Positions 1 through 5,342 of a stretch of DNA of 5,447 nucleotides are shown piece after piece. The position numbers and the translations under genes were made by a program. Origin of the DNA: Eubacterium sp. Lineage in GTDB: Bacteria; Bacillota_A; Clostridia; Lachnospirales; Lachnospiraceae. The DNA lies in contig JAMPGN010000256.1 of assembly GCA_023663915.1 (NCBI GenBank), positions 1 to 5,447 on the forward strand. Direction: 5' to 3'. Below the pieces are notes generated by a model, which saw only the letters and a list, made by a program, of their open reading frames with translations, searched no databases and was not told the DNA's origin. Numbering within the stretch: position 1 is the stretch's first letter; each line of letters starts with the position of its first letter.

Positions 1-53
1 CCATCATTACTGACTACAAGCTCTACCCTTCCGTTCGCTAATTTATTATTTAA
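1..53 (-). CDS. Tail-fibre C-terminal cassette C, 5' end only (partial)
   Basis: Read on the minus strand from 53 leftward, this stretch is open to the window edge and encodes LNNKLANGRVELVVSND. It begins exactly at the 15-bp repeat shared with cassette B. Both continue in the same phase: B reads LNNKL-NG and this one reads LNNKLANG, differing by one inserted GCG codon, which supports common ancestry. There is no start codon or ribosome binding site; the frame just runs upstream antisense to the next gene, as expected for a silent cassette that needs a fibre stem supplied by recombination. Family assignment is inferred from the shared edge, since only 17 codons are visible. An alternative is that the + strand frame 3-41 (ending IITDYKLYPSVR, TAA at 39-41) is the tail end of the expressed fibre gene. 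The two readings overlap, and the choice cannot be made from this window. Confidence 0.5.
39..53 (-). repeat. Putative inversion site C (crossover repeat)
   Basis: The minus strand reads TTAAATAATAAATTA, an exact 15/15 match to the copy at 2545-2559 on the plus strand, so the two are inverted relative to each other. It encodes LNNKL at the start of cassette C. A perfect 15-mer match between two sites beside fibre coding sequence is very unlikely by chance, even in AT-rich DNA. Its role as a recombinase site is inference. Confidence 0.7.
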
Positions 54-141
54 TGCAGGAAAAGGAAAAAAGCAACTATTAACATGAGTCGTCGTAGGCT
101 CTATTATTTTATCTAATTTTTCATGAAGAAAGGATGATTTT

Positions 142-996
142 ATGAATCTAAGATATTTTAACGAGAAGATTAATTATGAAGTAGAGTTTGTCTTCATCAA
201 TAATAATGTTGTTCAGCTAACTGGACGATTTCCGATCAAACAAAAGGGATTTGTCCTTTACCGCGATGGTGCAGAAGATGATCTGTGGGATTATTCGGGT
301 TATACGACGGTATACCGTGAGATTGAAGGTGGAGCACAGTTCTCTAACGATGGTAGTATATATTCTGTAACGGTAAATTTTGTAGCGGGTTCTGGTGGCA
401 GCCTTGAAGGAACGGATATTCAGTCGGCAGACAAGTACGAGAATCTGATTATTCCAACTCCAATACCAGTGGAGAATTACGAGTTTGTAGGATGGCATCC
501 AGAGATTCCAGATACTGGGACAATTTGCGAGAATAGAACTTTTACTGCGAATTTTGCTTACGTAGAAACTTTAGAAGAGATTAAGGAAGCGAAAGTTTCT
601 GAAATGAATGCAGCACAGCAAGAGATCATTACCACGGGTATTGATGTAACATTAAGTGACGGTACGACAGACCATTTTGACCTGACAGACCGCGATCAGA
701 TGCGGATCATGGGATTGCAGAAACTCGTGGAAGCAGGAGAACAGATGATATCATGGCATACCAGCGATGAAAGTGAGCATTGTAAGTTTTATAAAAATGA
801 GGACATGGCGCTGATTACAGAAAAAGCTATGGCTTACGTGACATGGCATGTGACATATTTCCGGGACCTGCGTATTTATATCAGATCACTGGAAACAAAA
901 GAAGAAGTCGCTGCTGTGACATACGGAATGATTATCCCGGAAAAATATCAGTCCGATCCGTTGAAAGCAATGATTTTAACTATGGTGGAGGAATAG
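142..996 (+). CDS. Phage tail-fibre-associated protein with B-repeat-like domain
   Basis: This 284-residue protein resembles proteins encoded just downstream of tail fibres in Clostridia siphophages. Residues 1-75 form an N-terminal domain with the phrase LWDYSGYTTVYREIEGG (48-64). Residues about 76-139 resemble an InlB B-repeat/Listeria-Bacteroides repeat: VNFVAGSGGSLEGT, a proline-rich IPTPIP, then YEFVGWHPEIPDTGT and a closing NRTFTANF. Residues about 143-260 are helical (ETLEEIKEAKVSEMNAAQQE, then SDGTTDHFDLTDRDQMRI) and resemble the DUF4376-like domain common in phage tail proteins. The ATG at 142 is preceded by AAAGGATG at a normal distance. No signal peptide is seen, so it probably assembles with the virion or acts as a fibre accessory or chaperone. 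The stop precedes the next gene's ATG by 2 bases, implying cotranscription. The general role is fairly secure, the exact function is not. Confidence 0.75.
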   Translation: MNLRYFNEKINYEVEFVFINNNVVQLTGRFPIKQKGFVLYRDGAEDDLWDYSGYTTVYREIEGGAQFSNDGSIYSVTVNFVAGSGGSLEGTDIQSADKYENLIIPTPIPVENYEFVGWHPEIPDTGTICENRTFTANFAYVETLEEIKEAKVSEMNAAQQEIITTGIDVTLSDGTTDHFDLTDRDQMRIMGLQKLVEAGEQMISWHTSDESEHCKFYKNEDMALITEKAMAYVTWHVTYFRDLRIYIRSLETKEEVAAVTYGMIIPEKYQSDPLKAMILTMVEE

Positions 997-998
997 CT

Positions 999-1442
999 AT
1001 GGAATTTGTTTTATTTTTGATAGGAGGCGGACTCTATACATGGATAGAAACCCTTTGGCGTGGGTATTCCCATTGGACGATGTTTCTGCTGGGCGGTTTG
1101 TGTTTTGTGATTATGGGACTCTTAAACGAGTATAAGATTCCATGGCATTGGTGCTTATTAAGACAGAGCATAGTCAGTGCCGTGATTATAACGGTATTTG
1201 AATTTGTGACGGGCTGCATTGTCAATCTGCGGCTTGGCTGGAATATCTGGGATTATTCCGGTTTGCCGTTCAATTTATATGGTCAGATATGCCTGTATTA
1301 TTTCTTGCTATGGATACCTTTGTCAATGTTCGGGATTATATTGGACGACTGGATTCGGTATTGGATATACATATTTTTAAAAAAGTGGTCTCCATGGCAG
1401 TCGGTAAAGATACGAGAGCATCCACATTATCATCTGATATAA
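999..1442 (+). CDS. Small polytopic membrane protein, putative ABC-transporter type IV family
   Basis: This 147-residue membrane protein has hydrophobic segments at about 1-17, 26-44, 55-76 and 95-117, and ends in a basic tail (FLKKWSPWQSVKIREHPHYHLI). It resembles the family named 'putative ABC-transporter type IV' (DUF1113/CmpB-like), often found in Clostridia phages near the lysis region. Family-like phrases include ETLWRGYSHWTMFLLGG (17-33), EFVTGCIVN (68-76), GWNIWDYS (80-87) and LDDWIRYW (115-122). The open frame extends upstream to 843, but the ATG at 999 is chosen because GGTGGAGG (984-991) lies just before it and the upstream part overlaps the preceding gene. Despite the family name it has no ATPase partner here, so transport is unproven. 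A holin-like or superinfection-related role is possible from position only. It converges on the recombinase gene with 59 bases between stops and no clear terminator hairpin. Confidence 0.75.
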   Translation: MEFVLFLIGGGLYTWIETLWRGYSHWTMFLLGGLCFVIMGLLNEYKIPWHWCLLRQSIVSAVIITVFEFVTGCIVNLRLGWNIWDYSGLPFNLYGQICLYYFLLWIPLSMFGIILDDWIRYWIYIFLKKWSPWQSVKIREHPHYHLI

Positions 1443-1501
1443 AAAAGCATAACAAAGAAACCTTCCAGACGGCAGGCTTAGACGGGAACGGTTATGTATT
1501 T

Positions 1502-2494
1502 TTAAAAGTTCATGTAGCGCTTATGATTATGTTTTACTGCTTCTTGACTGACGGTGCAGTAGATGCGGGTGGTCTCTATGCTTTTATGACCGAGTAGTTC
1601 TTGGACCTGTTCGATAGGCATTCCGGCATTGAGCAGATCCGTCGCGCTGGTTCTTCGGAACCGGTGCGGGTGAACTTTTTCAACGCCAGCCGTAGAACTG
1701 ATCCGGTTTATGATATCTTCCAGTCCACGGCGAGTAAGGCGTTCATGAGGAGACTTACAGCTTACAAATAGAGCCGGATTGTCATCAGTTCGGGAATCCA
1801 AATAATTCTTTAAATGAATGTGGGCGCGGGCGTTGAGGTACGTGATGCGTTCTTTGTTCCCTTTTCCAAGTACAATGATATCATCTTTATTAAAGGATAT
1901 ATCATTGCGGTTAAGCTGAAGAAGCTCGAAAGCTCTTACAGCTGTACTGTAAAGGCATTCTACTATGGCAAGGTCGCGTTCAGTCTGACAAGACGATCGA
2001 AGCAATTCCACCTCACCAGCAGAAAGCGGCTTTTTGACTTTTTTCTGATATTTGATAGAGTCTACCGCTTCCACGGGGTTGGTTGTTCGGATTCTTTTTT
2101 TGATAGTCCATTTGAAGAAGCCGTTATAAATCAGACGAAGCTGATTGAGGTAAGCGTTGCTCACAGTTCGCTTGTGCCGGTAGTTATATAAATATTCGTA
2201 AATATCATCATCCGAAATGTTTAAGATGTCTTTATTGAGATAGGACAAGAGATGCGAAAGGTGAAATTGATACAGTTGTATTGTTCCTTGTGATTTGCCT
2301 GCCTGTTCGCAGGATTCGAGATACATTTTAAGGTAATGAAGACTGCTGTTATTGATGACTTGTAGTGATGTTTCCTTTGCAGTCACATTATAGCGGCATA
2401 AGACCATGCGAATAGCGTCTTTGATTTCTGTAAGCTGCTCAGAAGTATAATCTGGCAGACAGTGCAGGATTTCAATAATAATTTGTTCTTTCAT
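1502..2494 (-). CDS. XerC/D-like tyrosine recombinase, probable tail-fibre DNA invertase
   Basis: This 330-residue site-specific recombinase would cut and rejoin DNA through a tyrosine 3'-phosphate intermediate. Residues about 48-145 form the core-binding (SAM-like) domain; about 155-325 form the catalytic domain. The full catalytic set is present with XerD-like spacing: Arg187 (TAVRAFELL), Lys211 (GKGNKER), His277 and Arg280 (HPHRFRR), His303 (LLGHKS) and nucleophile Tyr312 (TTRIYCTV). About 45 extra N-terminal residues (KEQIIIEIL...SEQLTEIKDAIRMVL) look helical and may mediate protein contacts. The ATG at 2494 is chosen because AAGGAGA lies 6 bases upstream; the longer open frame to 2647 would run through an inverted repeat and antisense to a fibre cassette. 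It is transcribed away from cassettes A and B, whose nearest repeat lies about 50 bases from its start. That context, not sequence alone, suggests an invertase rather than a phage integrase; no attP is visible. Confidence 0.88.
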   Translation of the reverse strand: MKEQIIIEILHCLPDYTSEQLTEIKDAIRMVLCRYNVTAKETSLQVINNSSLHYLKMYLESCEQAGKSQGTIQLYQFHLSHLLSYLNKDILNISDDDIYEYLYNYRHKRTVSNAYLNQLRLIYNGFFKWTIKKRIRTTNPVEAVDSIKYQKKVKKPLSAGEVELLRSSCQTERDLAIVECLYSTAVRAFELLQLNRNDISFNKDDIIVLGKGNKERITYLNARAHIHLKNYLDSRTDDNPALFVSCKSPHERLTRRGLEDIINRISSTAGVEKVHPHRFRRTSATDLLNAGMPIEQVQELLGHKSIETTRIYCTVSQEAVKHNHKRYMNF

Positions 2495-2500
2495 AGAAAA

Positions 2501-2533
2501 TCTCCTTTTTGCTATATGATAGCAAAAAGGAGA
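2501..2533 (-). promoter_or_regulatory. 15-bp inverted repeat enclosing the recombinase ribosome binding site
   Basis: TCTCCTTTTTGCTAT (2501-2515) and its exact complement ATAGCAAAAAGGAGA (2519-2533) are separated by 3 bases. On the minus-strand transcript the 3' arm carries the AAGGAGA that serves the recombinase ATG at 2494, so a hairpin would hide it. A TTTTC run follows the stem on the minus strand, weakly terminator-like. It could act as an RNA switch, an operator for a dimeric protein, or a recombinase binding element. The structure is certain; its role is inference. A TATCAT -10-like hexamer lies in the loop region, with no convincing -35. Confidence 0.6.
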
Positions 2534-2544
2534 AAAATAGCGAA

Positions 2545-2559
2545 TTAAATAATAAATTA
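2545..2559 (+). repeat. Putative inversion site B (crossover repeat)
   Basis: TTAAATAATAAATTA encodes LNNKL at the 5' edge of cassette B. It is identical to the inverted copy at 39-53 and matches 3337-3351 at 14 of 15 positions when compared from the AAATAATAA core onward. The ends TTAA...TTAA are weakly symmetric, as expected for a two-armed recombinase site. It lies 11 bases from the long inverted repeat beside the recombinase start. Confidence 0.72.
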
Positions 2560-2916
2560 AACGGCTGCTCACTAGAGCAGGACGGGGAAGATTTTTACAT
2601 CGTGGGTGCTGATTCAGTGCGAAAAAAATTGGGTAGTAACACAGCATACAGAGTATTTTCTGGAAGTTTATATCTTGCCTCTACAACATACGTTTTAGAT
2701 GTAACAAAATACCCAGATTATAAAAACCTTACGATCGATAACTTTTTTATGACAACTGCAGGAACATCCACAGTCAAATTGGGATATGCGCGTCCGACAT
2801 TGGGGTCGTATAATCCCAGTAATGGCACAATAGTCGTTGGTTCGTCGTGGGGTGCAACCTATGTATATCTTGATTTGTGGATAATCCCTAGTATCGCACA
2901 AAAGGTAATATTATAA
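2545..2916 (+). CDS. Tail-fibre C-terminal cassette B (silent, no start)
   Basis: This 123-codon open stretch begins at the crossover repeat and ends at TAA 2914-2916. It opens with LNNKLNGCSLEQDGEDFY followed by IVGADSVRKKLG, resembling the junction before the variable tip of Clostridia phage tail fibres. The remainder is rich in beta-prone Thr, Ser, Tyr and Gly (for example VVGSSWGATYVYLDLWIIP), as in a beta-sandwich receptor-binding tip. The only upstream in-frame start is a TTG at 2509 inside the inverted repeat with no usable ribosome site, so it is unlikely to be translated where it stands. It needs a fibre stem ending at the same LNNKL codons. A degraded duplicate fibre gene is possible, but the open frame and exact repeat at its edge favour a stored alternative tip. 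Confidence 0.68.
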   Translation, partial: LNNKLNGCSLEQDGEDFYIVGADSVRKKLGSNTAYRVFSGSLYLASTTYVLDVTKYPDYKNLTIDNFFMTTAGTSTVKLGYARPTLGSYNPSNGTIVVGSSWGATYVYLDLWIIPSIAQKVIL

Positions 2917-2960
2917 TTATTCCTATGTCAGTATGCCGTATTGAAACGATAAATTATGAA

Positions 2961-3351
2961 TTAATCTATAGACATTAAAACGCATCCGCCGCCGTATAAA
3001 TTAACAGTTAATTCTGCATTTACAGCCTCAAATATATACAACTTGCATGTCCTATAATAATCATAGTTATCGCCGCTTATTGGGGATACCGTTTCGGATG
3101 CAAGTTCTTTTACAACAGACATAATTTGTACGCTCCCGGACGCTGCAAATGCATATTTTTTACCTGCTACAGTTTCAAATATTTTTGTTTGGAGACCTAT
3201 ATGCCCAGCATATCCGGGAGCGGTACCGATGACGGTTGGATTTATACTGCTAAAAGGGAAAACTGTATCAGCACCTCCAAACTTGTATCCGGTGATCTTC
3301 CCGGTGGCGGAGTCTTTAATCCATTCCGGCTGCTGCTTTAAATTATTATTT
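2961..3351 (-). other. Tail-fibre C-terminal cassette A (part fused to terminase)
   Basis: This is the portion of the 2961-3881 frame that is not terminase. From residue 181 it reads LKQQPEWIKDSATGKITGYK then GGADTVFPFSS, a block recurrent in tail-fibre tips of Clostridia phages. It continues as a beta-rich, Gly/Ala-rich domain (APGYAGHIGLQTKIF, YAFAASGSVQIMS) to the stop at 2961. Nothing in it resembles the terminase coupling motif or nuclease domain, which should follow here. It is the convergent partner of cassette B. Confidence 0.72.
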
Positions 3352-3881
3352 GCTCCAGATAATGTACCCAGTACAGCCTCCATAATTGGATCAGCTACGC
3401 CGGAAGCCTCGTCAACAATGAACAGCATGTTATCCTCGTGGAATCCCTGCATATTCTCTGGCTTTGTAGCAGTCCTGGCTACCGCAAACCAACGCTTTTC
3501 ATAATTCCGCATGTAGATATATGTCTTGGTCCATTTTAGGATTTCTGAGAGCAAAGGAGACCTGCTCATCCATTTACTGACTTCGGACCATAACACATCA
3601 TGCAGCTGCTGTTTGGTCGGTGCCGTTGCAACAATTCTGGGAAAAGGGAAACAGCATATAAACCATAATAGCGCCACAGCCTCCATACCTGTCTTTCCAA
3701 CGCCTTGCCCTGATTTAATTGCAACCTTCGGATTCGCTGCCAACTCACTTAATGCCTCAGCCTGCCATCCATCCGGCTTAAATTTCAAAACTTCTTTTGC
3801 GAATACAATCGGATTCTCTCGGTATATGGGTATTCGTTTTTGGAAAAATTGCTTACGGGACGCATTATCATTCCTGTTCAT
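2961..3881 (-). CDS. terL: Terminase large subunit ATPase half fused in frame to a tail-fibre tip
   Basis: This is a 306-residue chimera. Residues 1-179 are the DNA-packaging ATPase: GWQAEAL (38-44, adenine-binding Q region), Walker A GQGVGKT (58-64), VATAPTKQQLHDVLW (84-98) and Walker B MLFIVDEASG (152-161), then MEAVLGTLSGANN. In intact relatives this continues roughly as KLLMCGNPT (coupling motif III) and then a C-terminal RNase H-like nuclease of about 200 residues. Here it switches at residues 178-181 to tail-fibre cassette A, so the coupling motif and nuclease are missing and the product should not package DNA. The ATG at 3881 is chosen because it overlaps the terS stop by 14 bases and has GGAGAGGG upstream; the frame extends to 3947 but lies inside terS. 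The junction carries the sequence of the crossover repeat. Identity of both halves is strong; whether the fusion is biological is uncertain. Confidence 0.85.
   Translation of the reverse strand: MNRNDNASRKQFFQKRIPIYRENPIVFAKEVLKFKPDGWQAEALSELAANPKVAIKSGQGVGKTGMEAVALLWFICCFPFPRIVATAPTKQQLHDVLWSEVSKWMSRSPLLSEILKWTKTYIYMRNYEKRWFAVARTATKPENMQGFHEDNMLFIVDEASGVADPIMEAVLGTLSGANNNLKQQPEWIKDSATGKITGYKFGGADTVFPFSSINPTVIGTAPGYAGHIGLQTKIFETVAGKKYAFAASGSVQIMSVVKELASETVSPISGDNYDYYRTCKLYIFEAVNAELTVNLYGGGCVLMSID
3337..3351 (-). repeat. Putative hybrid inversion site A at the terL junction
   Basis: The minus strand reads AAATAATAATTTAAA, matching AAATAATAAATTAAA of site B at 14 of 15 positions. The two bases before it are GC, from the terminase Ala codon, where sites B and C have TT. 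This fits a hybrid site whose left half came from terL (codons for A-N-N) and whose right half came from a fibre cassette. It is in inverted orientation to site B and direct orientation to site C. Confidence 0.65.
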
Positions 3882-4722
3882 CTGCACCACCCTCTCCAAG
3901 CACGCCGGCAATCCAATCATCCACCACATCATTTCCAGCAACTTCACGATCCATCTTTATTTTTTCAATTCTTATCTTCGATAATGTTTCGATGGCTTTC
4001 GTCTTTTTGCTCTGCACAGTGGATAACTCCTGCTCCAGTCTCGCAATTATCATATCTTTATTGCTTGTATGCGTTTGAATGTTGAATGACTTGCCCGGAA
4101 GCCTATCACCACTGGAAACTTTGGCTTCTATCCTCTTTTCATAGTCAGCTTCCTCCTCCTTATTTTTGAATGTTCTCTTTTCCTCGAACCGGGTAACATC
4201 TGCAACTGCAACATCCCCGTTCTGCTCCCGGTATTTGTTAATGGCTTGCAATATCCTGCGCTCCCGAATGGAAAAAAGCTGTATCTGCTCAATAAGCAAC
4301 ATTTCTTCGTCCTCTGGCACTCCGCCAACAAGCGCCTGTTCGTCTTCATCCAGAGCATCCATGAATACAGGCTTATACCCTCCATGCTTCGTCTGATCCG
4401 GTGGGCGGTTCGGATTTTGATTCCCCTTATTTCCTACGGCGTTCCTATTCCCTTTTGGAGCGCCTCGTTTTGGTGGAACGCTCCCTTTTTCAGAAGTGGA
4501 ACGCTCCACTTGTTTTTTTTTACTGTTTTTCCCGGTAGTAGGGCGTAATTTTGCCTCCCACCCGTCCAGCGATTTCCACTTCCGAATCTTATTGTCCGGC
4601 AGCCTCAATTTTTCAGCAATTTCAACAAGTTTCATGCTTCCCTTGCTTTCAAGATACAACCGCTCCGCTTCTTTGCGTTCTGAGCTCCTTCTGTCCGTAG
4701 CTGGACTTCTTGGTGTCGGCAT
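3868..4722 (-). CDS. terS: Phage terminase small subunit (YqaS-like)
   Basis: This 284-residue protein would recognise phage DNA at the packaging start and deliver it to the large subunit. Residues 13-60 carry a helix-turn-helix typical of the small-terminase N-terminal domain: RKEAERLYLESKGSM, then KLVEIAEKLRLPDNKIRKWK and GWEAKLR. A basic linker follows with RGAPKGNRNAVGNKG (86-100), the GAPxGNxNA phrase common in this family. Residues about 120-205 are acidic and helical (DALDEDEQALVGGVPEDEEM), and about 222-262 form a probable coiled coil for ring assembly. The start at 4722 has AAGGAGGGAGG directly upstream. It overlaps the large subunit start by 14 bases, implying translational coupling. 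It appears intact, unlike its partner. Confidence 0.85.
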   Translation of the reverse strand: MPTPRSPATDRRSSERKEAERLYLESKGSMKLVEIAEKLRLPDNKIRKWKSLDGWEAKLRPTTGKNSKKKQVERSTSEKGSVPPKRGAPKGNRNAVGNKGNQNPNRPPDQTKHGGYKPVFMDALDEDEQALVGGVPEDEEMLLIEQIQLFSIRERRILQAINKYREQNGDVAVADVTRFEEKRTFKNKEEEADYEKRIEAKVSSGDRLPGKSFNIQTHTSNKDMIIARLEQELSTVQSKKTKAIETLSKIRIEKIKMDREVAGNDVVDDWIAGVLGEGGADEQE

Positions 4723-4823
4723 TTACCTCCCTCCTTTGCCATTTTATGTTGCAATCGTGGAGCACGCTGAGGACGGTATGCGCCCTCGTGCGTGTTCTCC
4801 TACGCATATCACTTGTTAAAACA

Positions 4824-5342
4824 TTAAATTTTCGTTATAAACTCAGCCTTGGAATAACCCTGATTCGGCTTTATCATCATCTGCAGAAAATCTTCCTTGG
4901 AAAAATCCGATAATCGGAATACTTCCTCCGGCTTCATTCCAAGCTGCTTCCCTATTTCCTCTACCGATTTACCGTCATTCAGCAATTCTTTCACAATAGC
5001 TTTCATAGGTTCAAGCAGGTGCGTACCCCGCGCTCTATTGTGGGTAATGGTTCCATACATATTCCCCGCCCTGTCCTTATGGGATACAACAACTATTGGC
5101 ACTTTTCCGCCAAGCAAGGAAAATAACGGCTCCTCTCCTGCAACGGTCCATCGGTGAAATCCGTCTATAATCGTAAAATCAGGACGCACCACGATCGGCA
5201 GCGTCCATCCGTTTGTCAATATAGACTGCTTTAACAGTTCCAAATTCTGTTTTGATACTTTGTTCGGGTTATAGTCGTTCGGTTTTACCTTGCTGCGCTC
5301 TACCCATTGCAAAGTCGATAATGGCAGCATCAAATTATCCAT
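4824..5342 (-). CDS. ParB N-terminal-domain protein, IbrB-like
   Basis: This 172-residue protein has a ParB/Srx-fold domain over residues about 5-105: KPNDYNPNKVS (20-30), ILTNGWTLPIVV (41-52), the signature IIDGFHRWTVA (58-68) and HNRARGTH (101-108). A helix-turn-helix follows (KSVEEIGKQLGMKPEEVFRL, 125-144). NDYNPN and DGFHRW match the IbrB-like group often found in phages beside terminase genes, where it is paired with a PAPS-reductase-like IbrA. CTP/nucleotide binding or DNA binding is plausible from the fold; its job in phage is not established. The ATG at 5342 follows AGGAGGA with 8 bases between. It overlaps the preceding gene by 8 bases and leads to terS after a 101-base gap with no supported gene. 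It is too short to be a chromosome-partition ParB. Confidence 0.8.
   Translation of the reverse strand: MDNLMLPLSTLQWVERSKVKPNDYNPNKVSKQNLELLKQSILTNGWTLPIVVRPDFTIIDGFHRWTVAGEEPLFSLLGGKVPIVVVSHKDRAGNMYGTITHNRARGTHLLEPMKAIVKELLNDGKSVEEIGKQLGMKPEEVFRLSDFSKEDFLQMMIKPNQGYSKAEFITKI

Larger units (their letters stand above)
2545..3351. mobile_element. Putative invertible segment carrying fibre cassettes B and A
   Basis: The segment is bounded by inverted copies of the crossover repeat (2545-2559 on +, 3337-3351 on -). It holds two fibre C-terminal cassettes pointing at each other, with their stops 44 bases apart (2917-2960). Inversion would exchange which cassette is joined to the coding sequence entering from the right. 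Both edges keep the same codon phase, so either orientation gives an open frame. The arrangement matches known phage and plasmid inversion systems such as Min/Cin fibre switches and shufflons, although those use serine recombinases or the Rci tyrosine recombinase. No active flipping can be seen from one sequence. Confidence 0.65.

Noticed and set aside
199..207. AATAATAAT in the 142-996 gene as a crossover site
   Set aside because: A 9-base match produced by three consecutive Asn codons with no matching flanks.
843..998. Extended start of the membrane protein at 843
   Set aside because: The extension is antifamily, hydrophilic and overlaps the preceding gene; GGTGGAGG supports the ATG at 999.
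1443..1501. Terminator between the converging membrane-protein and recombinase genes
   Set aside because: No GC-rich hairpin followed by a T run could be found on either strand.
1289..1597. 102-residue + strand frame
   Set aside because: It overlaps the membrane protein and the 3' end of the recombinase in antisense and lacks a ribosome binding site. The membrane protein ends with a family-like PHYHLI, so no frameshift needs to be invoked.
2474..2484. AATAATAATTT near the recombinase start as a fourth crossover site
   Set aside because: Only 11 bases match the hybrid site, the reading phase differs (it lies in Ile codons), and it is not at a fibre cassette edge. Probably AT-rich coincidence.
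1502..2494. Recombinase as the phage integrase with a nearby attP
   Set aside because: No attP-like direct repeat or arm sites were seen; the association with fibre cassettes and inverted repeats favours an invertase. Dual function cannot be ruled out.
2495..2647. Longer recombinase frame adding 51 N-terminal residues
   Set aside because: It crosses the hairpin, the crossover repeat and cassette B in antisense; the ATG at 2494 has a well-spaced AAGGAGA.
2917..2960. Bidirectional terminator or attachment site between cassettes B and A
   Set aside because: The 44 bases show no convincing hairpin and no duplicated core elsewhere in the window.
3882..3947. Longer TerL start at 3947
   Set aside because: It lies wholly within terS; the ATG at 3881 has a ribosome binding site and the usual short overlap.
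4649..4807. Small 52-residue Arg-rich frame on - between the ParB-domain gene and terS (MRRRTRAHTVLSVL...)
   Set aside because: No ribosome binding site before its ATG, about half of it overlaps terS in another frame, and no family is recognised. It is not excluded outright.
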